DNA of 64,000 nucleotides from Variovorax sp. 679 (GTDB taxonomy: Bacteria; Pseudomonadota; Gammaproteobacteria; Burkholderiales; Burkholderiaceae_C): the NCBI RefSeq assembly GCF_003952185.1, contig NZ_RXFS01000006.1, forward strand, positions 372,001 through 436,000, read 5' to 3'. This document shows, one piece after another, positions 1 through 8,050 of this stretch. A model generated the notes under the pieces. It had not been told where the DNA came from. It was given only the letters and a program-made list of their open reading frames with translations, and searched no databases. Position numbers and translations under genes: made by a program. Position 1 is the stretch's first letter. Each line of letters starts with the position of its first letter.

Positions 1-1452
1 GATTCGGTGCCCGTGCTGTGCATCAGCGGACAGGTGGCAACCGCCGTCATCGGTACGCAGGCGTTCCAGGAGAGTGACGCGCTGGGCATGTCGCGCCCGG
101 TGACCAAGTGGAACCGCCAGGTGCGCTCGGCCGACGACGTGCCTTCGCTGGTGCGGCGCGCGCTGGAGATCGCCGCCGGCGGCCGCCCCGGGCCGGTGCT
201 GCTCGACGTGCCGAAGGACATCCAGCTCGAACGCCTGGGCAAGGCGCCCGAGCCCGCGCCGCTGCGCGCCTTGCGCACCAGCCGCACGGCGCTGCCGCCG
301 AAGGCCATGGTGCAGCGCGCTGCAGATCTGCTCTCGACCGCGCGACGGCCCGTCATCTATGGCGGTGGCGGGCTGGTCAACTCGGGGCCGGCCGCCTGCG
401 AAGCCTTCACCAAACTCGTGAACCTGATGCACGCGCCGTGCACGCTCACGTTGATGGGGCTGGGCGCGTTCCCCGCATCGGACCCGAAGTTCATCGGCAT
501 GCTGGGCATGCACGGCATGCTCGAAGCCAACCTCGCGATGCACGAGGCCGACCTTGTGGTGTGCGTCGGCGCGCGCTTCGACGATCGCGTGACCGGCAAG
601 CTCGACGAGTTCTGCCCGCACGCCCGCAAGATCCACATCGACATCGATCCCGGCAGCATCAACAAGGTGGTGCGCGTGGACGTGCCGATGGTGGGCGACT
701 GCGCCGCGATCCTCGAAAACCTGCTGGCGCTGCTGCCGGAGGAAGGCTTCGCGCCGGAGCGCCTCGCGCCGTGGTGGGCGCGCATCGAGCGCTGGCGCGC
801 CGAGGACTGCCTGGCTTTCGAGACGAAGGCCGATTCGATCCTGCCGCAGCAGCTGATGTCCGAGCTGCAGCGCGCCATTGGCGGGCGCGACGCGATCGTC
901 TCGACCGACGTGGGCCAGCACCAGATGTGGGCCGCGCAGTACCTGCGCTTCGACAGCCCGCGCCGCTGGCTGACTTCGGGCGGCGCCGGCACCATGGGCT
1001 ACGGACTGCCCGCGGCCATCGGCGCGCAGATCGGACACCCCGGCGCGCTGACGGTGTGCGTGAGCGGCGACGCGTCGGTGCTGATGAACATCCAGGAGCT
1101 GTCGACCGCCGTGCAGCACCGCACGCCGGTGAAGCTGGTGCTGAGCAACAACGGCTACATGGGCATGGTGCGGCAGTGGCAGGAGCTGAACCACGGCAAC
1201 CGCCTGAGCCACAGCTGGAACGAGGCGCTGCCCGATTTCGTGGCGCTGGCCAAGGCCTTCGGCTGGAGCGCGCGGCGGGTGTCGGACCCGGCGGAGCTGG
1301 AAGACGCGCTGGCTGAATGCCTGGCGAGCGAGGGCCCGTTCTTCCTCGACGTGCAGGTGGAAGCGCAGGAGAACTGCTTCCCGATGATGCCCTCGGGGCA
1401 CGGACACCACCGGGTGATGCTGTCGAAGGACCGGTGGTACGAGGAGCCCTGA
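1..1452 (+). CDS. Acetolactate synthase-type ThDP enzyme, large subunit (5' partial)
   Basis: The reading frame is open to base 1, where it encodes DSVPVLCISGQ, the middle of the N-terminal pyrimidine-binding domain, so the true start lies upstream. Visible parts are the end of that domain, a central domain (GARFDDRVTGK) and the C-terminal ThDP-binding domain with SGGAGTMGYGLPAAIGAQ and a GDA...SNN metal/ThDP motif. The family condenses pyruvate to 2-acetolactate (or acetohydroxybutyrate) in branched-chain amino acid synthesis. The usual GDG is GDA here. No regulatory subunit (ilvN/ilvH) follows; the next gene lies on the opposite strand. It may be a second isozyme or a related ThDP carboligase. 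Confidence 0.85.
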   Translation, partial: DSVPVLCISGQVATAVIGTQAFQESDALGMSRPVTKWNRQVRSADDVPSLVRRALEIAAGGRPGPVLLDVPKDIQLERLGKAPEPAPLRALRTSRTALPPKAMVQRAADLLSTARRPVIYGGGGLVNSGPAACEAFTKLVNLMHAPCTLTLMGLGAFPASDPKFIGMLGMHGMLEANLAMHEADLVVCVGARFDDRVTGKLDEFCPHARKIHIDIDPGSINKVVRVDVPMVGDCAAILENLLALLPEEGFAPERLAPWWARIERWRAEDCLAFETKADSILPQQLMSELQRAIGGRDAIVSTDVGQHQMWAAQYLRFDSPRRWLTSGGAGTMGYGLPAAIGAQIGHPGALTVCVSGDASVLMNIQELSTAVQHRTPVKLVLSNNGYMGMVRQWQELNHGNRLSHSWNEALPDFVALAKAFGWSARRVSDPAELEDALAECLASEGPFFLDVQVEAQENCFPMMPSGHGHHRVMLSKDRWYEEP

Positions 1453-1461
1453 AGACAGGTC

Positions 1462-3021
1462 TCAGACGCTCTGCAGCCGGACGTCGCTCGCGGGAATGGC
1501 GTTGAGTTCGGCCCAGTCCATCTCTTCCTCGAGCTGGTGGTAGGCGTCGTCCTCGATCTGTCCGCTGTGGCGCAGCGCATCGAGTGAGCGCCGTTGCGCG
1601 CGGATCGCCACGGCGCGCAGCCGGTCGTGCGCCGTCTTCGCCTGCGGCTGGTGAGCGTCCTGCGCGAGGGTGCGCGCCGCGCGGTACTCCTCGCGCACCG
1701 CCTCGGCCTCGTTGCCGGCTTCGGCTTCGATGGCCGCGAGCGCCGCATCCATCATTGCGGTGCGCGCCAGCGAGATTTCCTTTTCGAGCGAATCGTCGGG
1801 CGCGATCTTCAGCGCCTTGATCAGCGGTCCGATGGTGAAGCCCTGGATCACCAGCGTGCCCAGCACCACGGCGAACGCGGCGAGCACGATGAGGTCGCGC
1901 CCCGGAAAATCCGCCGGCAGCGCGAAGGCCGTGGCCAGCGTCACCAGCCCGCGCATGCCCGACCAGCCGACCAGCAGCCCGATGCGCTTCGACGGCACGG
2001 GCACGTCATGCCCCTGCGCGATCAGCCGCAGCTTGTAGCTGCGCATCGCGGCGCCGTAGAGCAGCACCCACGCCACCCGCACCGCGATGACCAGCACCAG
2101 CACGAGGCCGGCGAACTGCAGTGCGTGCGTCAACTGCGGCCCCGACAGCCGGGTGAGGATGCCGCGCGCCTGCAGCCCCATCAGGAAGAAGGCCAGTACG
2201 TTGAGCGTGAACACCACCGCGCCCCACACCGCATAGGAATGCACGCGGTCGCGCGGCGCATGGCGCTTGGGCGCGAACTGGCCCAGCGTCATGCCGAAGG
2301 CGACCACCGAGATGATCGGCGACAGGTGCAGCCGCTCGGCCACGATCCATGCGCCGAAGGTCATCACGAACTGGAAGATGATGGCCGAGCGCGTGCCCGC
2401 GAAGAGCGGCGCGCCGAAGTGCAGGTTGAGCTTGGCGAAGGCGAAGCCCACCAGAGCGCCGCCCGGCACCGCGACCAGCAGCATCGGCAGCGAACTCGAC
2501 ATGGGCGCGTGCGCGGCGCCGGCCGCCGACACCGCCACGCCGAACACCAGCAGCGCCACCGCGTCGTTGAGCAGGCTTTCGCCGTTGATGATCGACAGGG
2601 TGCGCCGTGGAATGCGGAACTGCTGCATCACCGCCGCCGCGGCCACCGCGTCGGGCGGCGCGACGATGGCGCCGAGCGTGATCGCCGCCGCCAGCGGCAG
2701 GCCAGCGAAGGCCCAGCCGACCCATGCGACCGCCGCGGTGGTCAGCAGCACCGCCACCAGCACCAGCGAGACCAGCGGCATCCAGTTGCGCCGCAGCTCG
2801 CGCGGCGAGGTGTCGAAGGCCGAGTCGAGCAGCGCGGGTGCGATGAAGAGCGCCAGCGCCAGGTGCGGGTCGAGGCTGATGTGCGGCACCCAGGGCATCG
2901 CGCCGAGCGCCACGCCGGCCAGCGCCAGCATCGACGGATAGGGCAGTGCGAGGCGCCGCGAGAGCTGCAGCAGCAGGCAGGCGGCGATCAGCATGACCAG
3001 CACGTTTTCGAAGATGTCCAT
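1462..3021 (-). CDS. Na+/H+ antiporter, CPA1 family
   Basis: A 519-residue polytopic inner-membrane protein with about a dozen hydrophobic segments over the first 400 residues, followed by a charged cytoplasmic tail of roughly 110 residues. It contains the family signatures GAIVAPPDAVAA and NGESLLNDAVAL, whose acidic residues carry the exchanged cation. The expected role is exchange of Na+ (or K+) for H+ in pH and sodium homeostasis. It is a single-gene unit, convergent with the upstream synthase (9-base gap) and terminated on its promoter side by a separate gene. The family assignment is firm; the exact ion is not readable. Confidence 0.88.
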   Translation of the reverse strand: MDIFENVLVMLIAACLLLQLSRRLALPYPSMLALAGVALGAMPWVPHISLDPHLALALFIAPALLDSAFDTSPRELRRNWMPLVSLVLVAVLLTTAAVAWVGWAFAGLPLAAAITLGAIVAPPDAVAAAAVMQQFRIPRRTLSIINGESLLNDAVALLVFGVAVSAAGAAHAPMSSSLPMLLVAVPGGALVGFAFAKLNLHFGAPLFAGTRSAIIFQFVMTFGAWIVAERLHLSPIISVVAFGMTLGQFAPKRHAPRDRVHSYAVWGAVVFTLNVLAFFLMGLQARGILTRLSGPQLTHALQFAGLVLVLVIAVRVAWVLLYGAAMRSYKLRLIAQGHDVPVPSKRIGLLVGWSGMRGLVTLATAFALPADFPGRDLIVLAAFAVVLGTLVIQGFTIGPLIKALKIAPDDSLEKEISLARTAMMDAALAAIEAEAGNEAEAVREEYRAARTLAQDAHQPQAKTAHDRLRAVAIRAQRRSLDALRHSGQIEDDAYHQLEEEMDWAELNAIPASDVRLQSV

Positions 3022-3082
3022 CGGGTCCTCGGTCTTGGTGTTGTTTGCACCGGATACTAAGAGCCCGACCCATCCGTGGTCG

Positions 3083-3111
3083 AAAAAAAGGGCCCCTGCG
3101 GGCCCTTTTTT
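3083..3111. terminator. Bidirectional Rho-independent terminator
   Basis: GGGCCC at 3090-3095, loop CTGC, GGGCCC at 3100-3105, flanked by seven A residues on the left and six T residues on the right. It would work on both strands. It lies just after the hydrolase stop codon on the minus strand and would end that transcript. Confidence 0.9.
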
Positions 3112-3115
3112 CTTG

Positions 3116-4135
3116 TCAGGATTTCACGAACGCCAGCAGGTCGGCGTTGAACTTGTCCTTGTGCGTGTCGGTCAGGCCGTGCGGTGCGCCGGGGTAGACG
3201 ATCAGCTTGTTGTTCTTCACCAGCTTGGCCGAGGCCAGGCCGGCGGCGCCGATCGGCACGATCTGGTCGTCGTCGCCGTGCACGATGAGCGTGGGCACGT
3301 CGAACTTCTTCAGGTCTTCGGTGAAGTCGGTTTCCGAGAATGCCTTGATCGAGTCGTAGGTGTTCTTGTGGCCGCCCGTCATGCCCTGCGCCCACCACGA
3401 GTCGATGAGGCCCTGCGACACCTTGGCGCCGGGGCGGTTGAAGCCGAAGAAGGGACCCGAGGGCACGTCCTTGTAGAACTGCGAGCGGTTCGCCAGCTGC
3501 GCGGCGCGCAGGCCGTCGAAGACTTCGATCGGCAGGCCGCCGGGGTTGGCGGCGGTCTTCAGCATCAGCGGCGGCACGGCGGAGATCAGCGCGGCCTTGG
3601 CCACGCGCTTCGTGCCGTGGCGGCCGATGTAGCGAGCCACCTCGCCGCCGCCAGTCGAGAAGCCGACCAGGATCGCGTTCTTCAGGTCCAGCGTCTCGAT
3701 GACGGTGGCGAGGTCGTCGGCGTAGGTGTCCATGTCGTTGCCGTTCCACGGCTGGCTCGAGCGGCCGTGGCCGCGGCGGTCATGCGCCACGGTGCGGAAA
3801 CCTTGCGATGCGAGGAAGAGCATCTGCGATTCCCAGCTGTCGGAGTTCAGCGGCCAGCCGTGGCTGAACACGACGGGCTGGCCGTTGCTGGGGCCCCAGT
3901 CCTTGTAGTAGAGCTCGGTGCCGTCCTTGGTGACGATGGTGTTGCTCATGGTCTGCTTTCCTTTCGAAGAGGTGATAACCGCGCCGGACTTCGGCGCAGC
4001 GGCGGAAGCGGCGGATGCCGCGTTGGAGAAGCCGGCGCCCACGAGGGCGCCGGCTGCGACGGAAGCGCCACCCACCAGCAGGCTGCGGCGGGTCGGCGTG
4101 TTGGTGACGAGGGGGTGGGTGCGTTCTGTGGTCAT
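3116..4135 (-). CDS. Alpha/beta hydrolase, non-heme haloperoxidase-like, with Tat signal
   Basis: A 339-residue alpha/beta hydrolase. Residues 13-45 hold a twin-arginine leader (TPTRRSLLVGG followed by an Ala-rich hydrophobic stretch and ASA sites), so export by Tat is predicted. The catalytic triad is visible as GFSTGG (Ser160), the GDDDQIVP segment (Asp near 289) and PHGLTD (His319). The sequence style (DWGPSNGQPVVFSHGWPLN, HDRRGHGRSSQPW) matches cofactor-free chloroperoxidases/perhydrolases. A second Met at residue 63 (base 3949) has its own strong Shine-Dalgarno sequence AAAGGAAAG and would give a 277-residue protein, the usual length for the family, without the signal. The OhrR-like gene lies just upstream on the same strand. 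Confidence 0.85.
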   Translation of the reverse strand: MTTERTHPLVTNTPTRRSLLVGGASVAAGALVGAGFSNAASAASAAAPKSGAVITSSKGKQTMSNTIVTKDGTELYYKDWGPSNGQPVVFSHGWPLNSDSWESQMLFLASQGFRTVAHDRRGHGRSSQPWNGNDMDTYADDLATVIETLDLKNAILVGFSTGGGEVARYIGRHGTKRVAKAALISAVPPLMLKTAANPGGLPIEVFDGLRAAQLANRSQFYKDVPSGPFFGFNRPGAKVSQGLIDSWWAQGMTGGHKNTYDSIKAFSETDFTEDLKKFDVPTLIVHGDDDQIVPIGAAGLASAKLVKNNKLIVYPGAPHGLTDTHKDKFNADLLAFVKS

Positions 4136-4199
4136 GGTGCGTTCCTTTTGCTGGGAGGTCGAGGGAGGAACTGGATCGATAAATATCGTATGAATTAAT

Positions 4200-4211
4200 A
4201 TCGCATGCGAT
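4200..4211. promoter_or_regulatory. Candidate MarR/OhrR operator upstream of the hydrolase
   Basis: A perfect 12-base palindrome ATCGCATGCGAT sits 65 bases upstream of the hydrolase start, in an AT-rich stretch. The identical core recurs inside the longer palindrome upstream of the MarR gene. A degenerate relative, TATCGTATGA, lies at 4184-4193. Inferred to be the binding site of the neighbouring regulator. Confidence 0.7.
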
Positions 4212-4253
4212 TTATCTGACTTGAAAAAGCAGGAACGGCGAAGCAGCTGCGCA

Positions 4254-4730
4254 TCACGCGTTCCTGTCGAGGCTGGCGCGCAGGCCCAGCAACTGGGTGC
4301 GCAGCGTGCCGATCTGTTCGGGGGACAGCTCCATGGCTTGGGCGACGCAGCCCGGCAGCCCTTGCGCCCTGGCGCGCAGCGCGCGGCCGCCGGCGGTGAG
4401 CGACACGATGACCTGCCGCTCGTCCCTGGGCGAACGCACGCGCTGGATCAGTCCGCGGGCTTCGAGCCGCTTGAGCAGCGGGGTGAGGGTGGTGGTTTCA
4501 AGCGCCAGGCGCGAGCAGATCTCGGAGACGTTGATCTCGTCCTTCTCCCACAGCACGAGCATGACGAGATACTGCAGGTAGGTGAGATCGAGGTCGCGCA
4601 GCAGGCCGCGGTACACCTTGTTGAGGCTCAGCATCGTCGAGTAGACGGCGAAGCACAGCTGATCGTCGAGTGCCAGCGGATTGCCCGCGGGGGCTTCGAC
4701 GGACTCGGCGGTGGAGCGCTTGGCTGGCAT
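4254..4730 (-). CDS. MarR-family regulator, OhrR-like organic peroxide sensor
   Basis: A 158-residue winged-helix regulator. After a short N-terminal tail it has DDQLCFAVYS, which carries the single N-terminal cysteine that OhrR proteins use to sense organic hydroperoxides, then GLTYLQYLV-like dimer/HTH sequence and the wing RSPRDERQV. It would repress in reduced form and release DNA on oxidation. The start is the ATG at 4730, just inside the long palindrome at 4740-4761. The only gene it obviously controls besides itself is the adjacent haloperoxidase-like hydrolase, rather than the usual ohr peroxidase. Confidence 0.85.
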   Translation of the reverse strand: MPAKRSTAESVEAPAGNPLALDDQLCFAVYSTMLSLNKVYRGLLRDLDLTYLQYLVMLVLWEKDEINVSEICSRLALETTTLTPLLKRLEARGLIQRVRSPRDERQVIVSLTAGGRALRARAQGLPGCVAQAMELSPEQIGTLRTQLLGLRASLDRNA

Positions 4731-4739
4731 GGGCCGGAT

Positions 4740-4761
4740 ATTAGATCGCATGCGATCTAAT
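4740..4761. promoter_or_regulatory. Palindromic operator of the MarR/OhrR gene
   Basis: A perfect 22-base inverted repeat with core ATCGCATGCGAT and arms extending to ATTAG/CTAAT. It begins 10 bases before the MarR start codon, so a bound repressor would block transcription of its own gene. It shares its 12-base core with the site at 4200-4211. Confidence 0.8.
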
Positions 4762-4794
4762 GGCAAGCAATATTTTCCGGGCCCAGCGAATCCT

Positions 4795-5775
4795 TCAGGC
4801 CGGCGATCTGCGATAGGCCCCAGGCGGGGTTCCGAACCGGCTCCTGAAGCAGCGGCTGAAATGGCTCGCATCGCCGAAGCCGTTGCGGTAGGCGATCTCC
4901 GAAACGCCCAGGTGGTCGAGCCGCCGGTTCTGCAGCTCGTCCTTCGCGCGCTCCAGGCGGCGCATCTTGAGGTACGTGCCGTACTGTGTGCGCTGCATCT
5001 CGAAGAGTCGGTGCGTGAGCCGCTTCGAAATGCCGAGCTCCCTCGAGACCGCGTCGACAGACAGCTCCGGATCGCCGAGGTGCGCCTCGATGAAGGCCAC
5101 GAGCCGCTGCCAGCGGTCGCGCTCGCGGCGCTTGCCGTCGGCCGCGTCTTCATCGATGGACTCGCAGTAGGCCGCGGCCAGCAGCGAAACGAACGACTGC
5201 TCGGAAAAGTAGGCGAGCGCCGGAGCGGCCTGCGCCGCACCGGGAAACACATGCCCCATGTGCGCGCGAGCAGCCTCGGCCAGGCGCGAATCCGCCTGCG
5301 CGATGGACGGCACGAAGCGATCGTGCAGGTCGGCATAGATGCCGAAGAACCGGTCGGAGGGCACGCGCAGCATCACCAGCTTGCCGGATGAGGTCAGCGT
5401 GCAGGTCGAGGGGAGACGGGTCGTGCGGAAAGTGATGTCGCCCTTGCGGAAGGGCATGCGGCGCCCGCCCTGGTCGATGGTGCCTTCGCCCTCGACGGCG
5501 ATCATGGCGAGCACGTCGCCCGCGCCGCCGATGGAAGCCAGGGCCGTGTCGTGACGAACCGCCAGCGGCGTCGACGAGAAGCTGATCGCCAGCCCGCCGC
5601 CCACGAGGCGGCAGGCTTCGAGGCTCATGCGCGGGTTGCTGTCCTGCACGCTGAGCTCGCCGGGATACACCAGCGAATCGAGCGCGTTCGAGTAGCCCTG
5701 TACGTCGCCCGGATAGAACGGCCGGAAGCAGGGCGCGAAGCTCAGGTCGGATGCTGCTGCTGTGTCGTGGTGCAT
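4795..5775 (-). CDS. AraC/XylS-family transcriptional regulator
   Basis: A 326-residue protein with a C-terminal AraC DNA-binding domain (about residues 220-323: two helix-turn-helix motifs, ISKRLTHRLFE and VSEIAYRNGFGDASHFSRCF, ending FGTPPGAYRR) and an N-terminal cupin-like sensor half of the kind found in aromatic-catabolism activators. It is transcribed away from the class II aldolase/transporter pair across a 202-base intergenic region, so it is the likely activator of that pair. The effector cannot be read from the sequence. Confidence 0.88.
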   Translation of the reverse strand: MHHDTAAASDLSFAPCFRPFYPGDVQGYSNALDSLVYPGELSVQDSNPRMSLEACRLVGGGLAISFSSTPLAVRHDTALASIGGAGDVLAMIAVEGEGTIDQGGRRMPFRKGDITFRTTRLPSTCTLTSSGKLVMLRVPSDRFFGIYADLHDRFVPSIAQADSRLAEAARAHMGHVFPGAAQAAPALAYFSEQSFVSLLAAAYCESIDEDAADGKRRERDRWQRLVAFIEAHLGDPELSVDAVSRELGISKRLTHRLFEMQRTQYGTYLKMRRLERAKDELQNRRLDHLGVSEIAYRNGFGDASHFSRCFRSRFGTPPGAYRRSPA

Positions 5776-5977
5776 GGATTGGGCTCCTGCCGACGGTCCG
5801 CACGCTTCGTGCCAGACGGGTTCGGCCGAGGCAGTCTAGGCGGCCCTCCATTGCGTACGGACTGAGGCTTTCCACTAGTTGGCACGCTGGATCAATGCGC
5901 GTGCACCCACGCACAAGAGCGAACCGCACACGGCTTCTTACATTGGCCGCACCCCACGAATGCACAGGAGCCACAGC

Positions 5978-6733
5978 GTGAGCGACACCCGCAAGACCAC
6001 CCACGACAAGCCCGCACCGTCCCTCGACGGCCTCAGCTACGGCAACTGGACCGAGGCCGAGAAGCTCGCGCTGAGCTGCCGCATCCTCGCGAAGGAAGGC
6101 CACTCCGAAACCCTGGCCGGACAGGTCACCGTGCGTCAGCCCGACGGCACTTTCCTGACGACGCCGCTCGCGCACGCCTTCGGCGAGATCCGCCCGGAAT
6201 CGGTCATGCGCATCGACGACTCGCTGCGCGTGCTGGAAGGGCGCGGCGTGCCCAACCCGGCGGTGCGCTTCCACCTGTGGGTCTACAGGCGCAGGCCCGA
6301 CGTGAACTGCGTGATCCACACGCACCCGCCGTACGTGTCCGCGCTGTCGATGACCGGCGAGCCGCTGCAGATCGCGCACATGGACGCGACGCCCTTCTTC
6401 GACGACTGCGCCTTCCTGCCCGAGTGGCCCGGCTTGCCGATCGCGGACGTCGAGGGCGAGATCATCTCGGCCGCGCTGGGCAGCAGGCGCTGCGTGCTGC
6501 TTGCCAACCACGGCTTCCTGGCCGCTACTGCGACCATCGAGGAGTCGCTCTACATGTCGGTGCTCATCGAGCGCGCGGCGCGCAACCAGCTCATCGCGCA
6601 GTCGGCCTACGGCCGGCTCAAGCTGGTGGATCCAGCGCTGGCGAAGGAGTCGCACGACTTCCTGCTGCAGCGGAGCATCGTCAACGCCAGCTTCGCGATG
6701 TTCGCGCGGCAGATCACCGGGGAGCGCCCATGA
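5978..6733 (+). CDS. Class II aldolase/adducin-family protein
   Basis: A 251-residue cytoplasmic protein of the zinc-dependent class II aldolase/adducin fold. Metal-ligand histidines are seen in CVIHTHPPYVSAL and LLANHGFLAA. The start chosen is GTG at 5978, because AGGAG at 5966-5970 is correctly spaced; the longer in-frame upstream reading has no such site. Family members cleave phosphorylated sugars or decarboxylate/epimerise short hydroxyacids, and several act on aromatic precursors. The stop overlaps the transporter start (ATGA), so the two are co-translated. The substrate is unknown, probably the compound imported by the neighbour. Confidence 0.82.
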   Translation: MSDTRKTTHDKPAPSLDGLSYGNWTEAEKLALSCRILAKEGHSETLAGQVTVRQPDGTFLTTPLAHAFGEIRPESVMRIDDSLRVLEGRGVPNPAVRFHLWVYRRRPDVNCVIHTHPPYVSALSMTGEPLQIAHMDATPFFDDCAFLPEWPGLPIADVEGEIISAALGSRRCVLLANHGFLAATATIEESLYMSVLIERAARNQLIAQSAYGRLKLVDPALAKESHDFLLQRSIVNASFAMFARQITGERP

Positions 6734-8031
6734 GCAGCATCGCATCCCCGCTGCAGGGCACCGCCGAAAAGAAGCACCAGAGCGTGTGGAAGATCGGCGC
6801 CGCCACCATGGTCGGAACGGCCATCGAGGCCTTCGACTTCCTCGCCTACGGCACCGCCGCGGCGCTGGTGTTCAACAAGCTCTTCTTCCCCAACTTCGAC
6901 CCCACCGTCGGCACGCTCGCGGCTTTCGGCACCTTCGCGAGCGGCATGCTTGCCCGTCCATTGGGCGGGATCATCTTCGGACACTACGGCGACCGGCTGG
7001 GCCGCAAGTCGATGCTCACGCTGAGCCTGCTGCTGATGGGCATCTGCACCGTGCTGATCGGCCTGCTGCCGACCTACGAATCGATCGGCCTGTGGGCCGC
7101 TGTGCTGCTGGTGCTGCTGCGCATCGGCCAGGGCCTGTCGTTCGGCGGCGAGCTCGGCGGCGCGATGCTGATGGCCGTGGAGCACGCGCCGCCCAAGTGG
7201 CGCTCGCTGGTGGGCAGCATGCCGCAGATGGGCGCACCCATCGGCGTGCTGCTGTCCTCGGGTGCCTTCGCACTGGTCACGCAGCTGCCCGAGGCCAGCT
7301 TCCTGAGCTGGGGCTGGCGGCTACCCTTCCTTGCCAGCGCGGTGCTGATCGTGCTGGGCGTGTTCATCCGCATGAAGGTGGACGAGTCGCCGGAGTTCAT
7401 GCAGGTCAAGGTCCATCGCAAGACGGCGGTGCTGCCGGCGCGCGAGGTGGTGGTGGCGCACCTGAAGCCGCTGCTGCTGACCATCGGCGGCAAGCTGGCC
7501 GAGGTGACGCTGATCTACACGATCCTGGTGTTCTCGATCTCGTATGCGACCACGCGGCTGGGCTTCTCCCGCTCCGATGCGCTGCACGCGCTGATCGCAG
7601 GCTCGGCGGCGATGGTCTTCACCATTCCGGCCAGCGGCTGGCTCGCCGACAAAGTGGGCGCGCGGCGGCTCTACGTGTTCGGCGGCCTGCTGCTCGCGCT
7701 GATGGCGGTGCCGCTCTTTCAGGCCATCGGCAGCGGGTCGCTCACGGCCTACACGGTGGCGATGGTGCTGGCGCTGTCGCTCAATTACCCGCTGATGTTC
7801 GCGCCGCAGTCCAACCTCTACGCCGCGCAGTTCCCGGCCGAGCTGCGCTACTCGGGCATTTCCATCGGCATCCAGTTCGCGGCCGCCATAGGCGGCGGTC
7901 TGGCGCCGATCATCGCGGCCACGCTGGTCGCGAAGTATTCGAGCATCGTGCCGGTGGGCGTCTATGTCGCGGTGCTCGGCGTGGTGGCGGCAGTCTCGGC
8001 CTGGCTGATGCGCCCCACGGTGAACGAGTGA
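6730..8031 (+). CDS. MFS transporter, metabolite:H+ symporter (MHS) family
   Basis: A 433-residue, 12-segment inner-membrane carrier. The N-terminus (KIGAATMVGTAIEAFDFLAYG) and the loop 2-3 motif FGHYGDRLGRKS are typical of the MHS branch (KgtP, ShiA, ProP, dicarboxylate or aromatic-acid symporters); RIGQGLSFGGELGGAM is the second diagnostic block. The ATG at 6730 overlaps the aldolase stop, so the pair forms an operon divergent from the AraC regulator. Import of an organic acid that the aldolase-like enzyme then processes is the natural inference. Confidence 0.88.
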   Translation: MSSIASPLQGTAEKKHQSVWKIGAATMVGTAIEAFDFLAYGTAAALVFNKLFFPNFDPTVGTLAAFGTFASGMLARPLGGIIFGHYGDRLGRKSMLTLSLLLMGICTVLIGLLPTYESIGLWAAVLLVLLRIGQGLSFGGELGGAMLMAVEHAPPKWRSLVGSMPQMGAPIGVLLSSGAFALVTQLPEASFLSWGWRLPFLASAVLIVLGVFIRMKVDESPEFMQVKVHRKTAVLPAREVVVAHLKPLLLTIGGKLAEVTLIYTILVFSISYATTRLGFSRSDALHALIAGSAAMVFTIPASGWLADKVGARRLYVFGGLLLALMAVPLFQAIGSGSLTAYTVAMVLALSLNYPLMFAPQSNLYAAQFPAELRYSGISIGIQFAAAIGGGLAPIIAATLVAKYSSIVPVGVYVAVLGVVAAVSAWLMRPTVNE

Positions 8032-8050
8032 GCCGCTGGCGTGCTGCTCG

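Noticed and set aside
1594..3060. Long plus-strand frame of 488 codons opposite the antiporter
   Set aside because: Arg/His/Gln-rich translation with no family features; the minus-strand antiporter has complete family motifs. It is a shadow of GC-rich codon bias.
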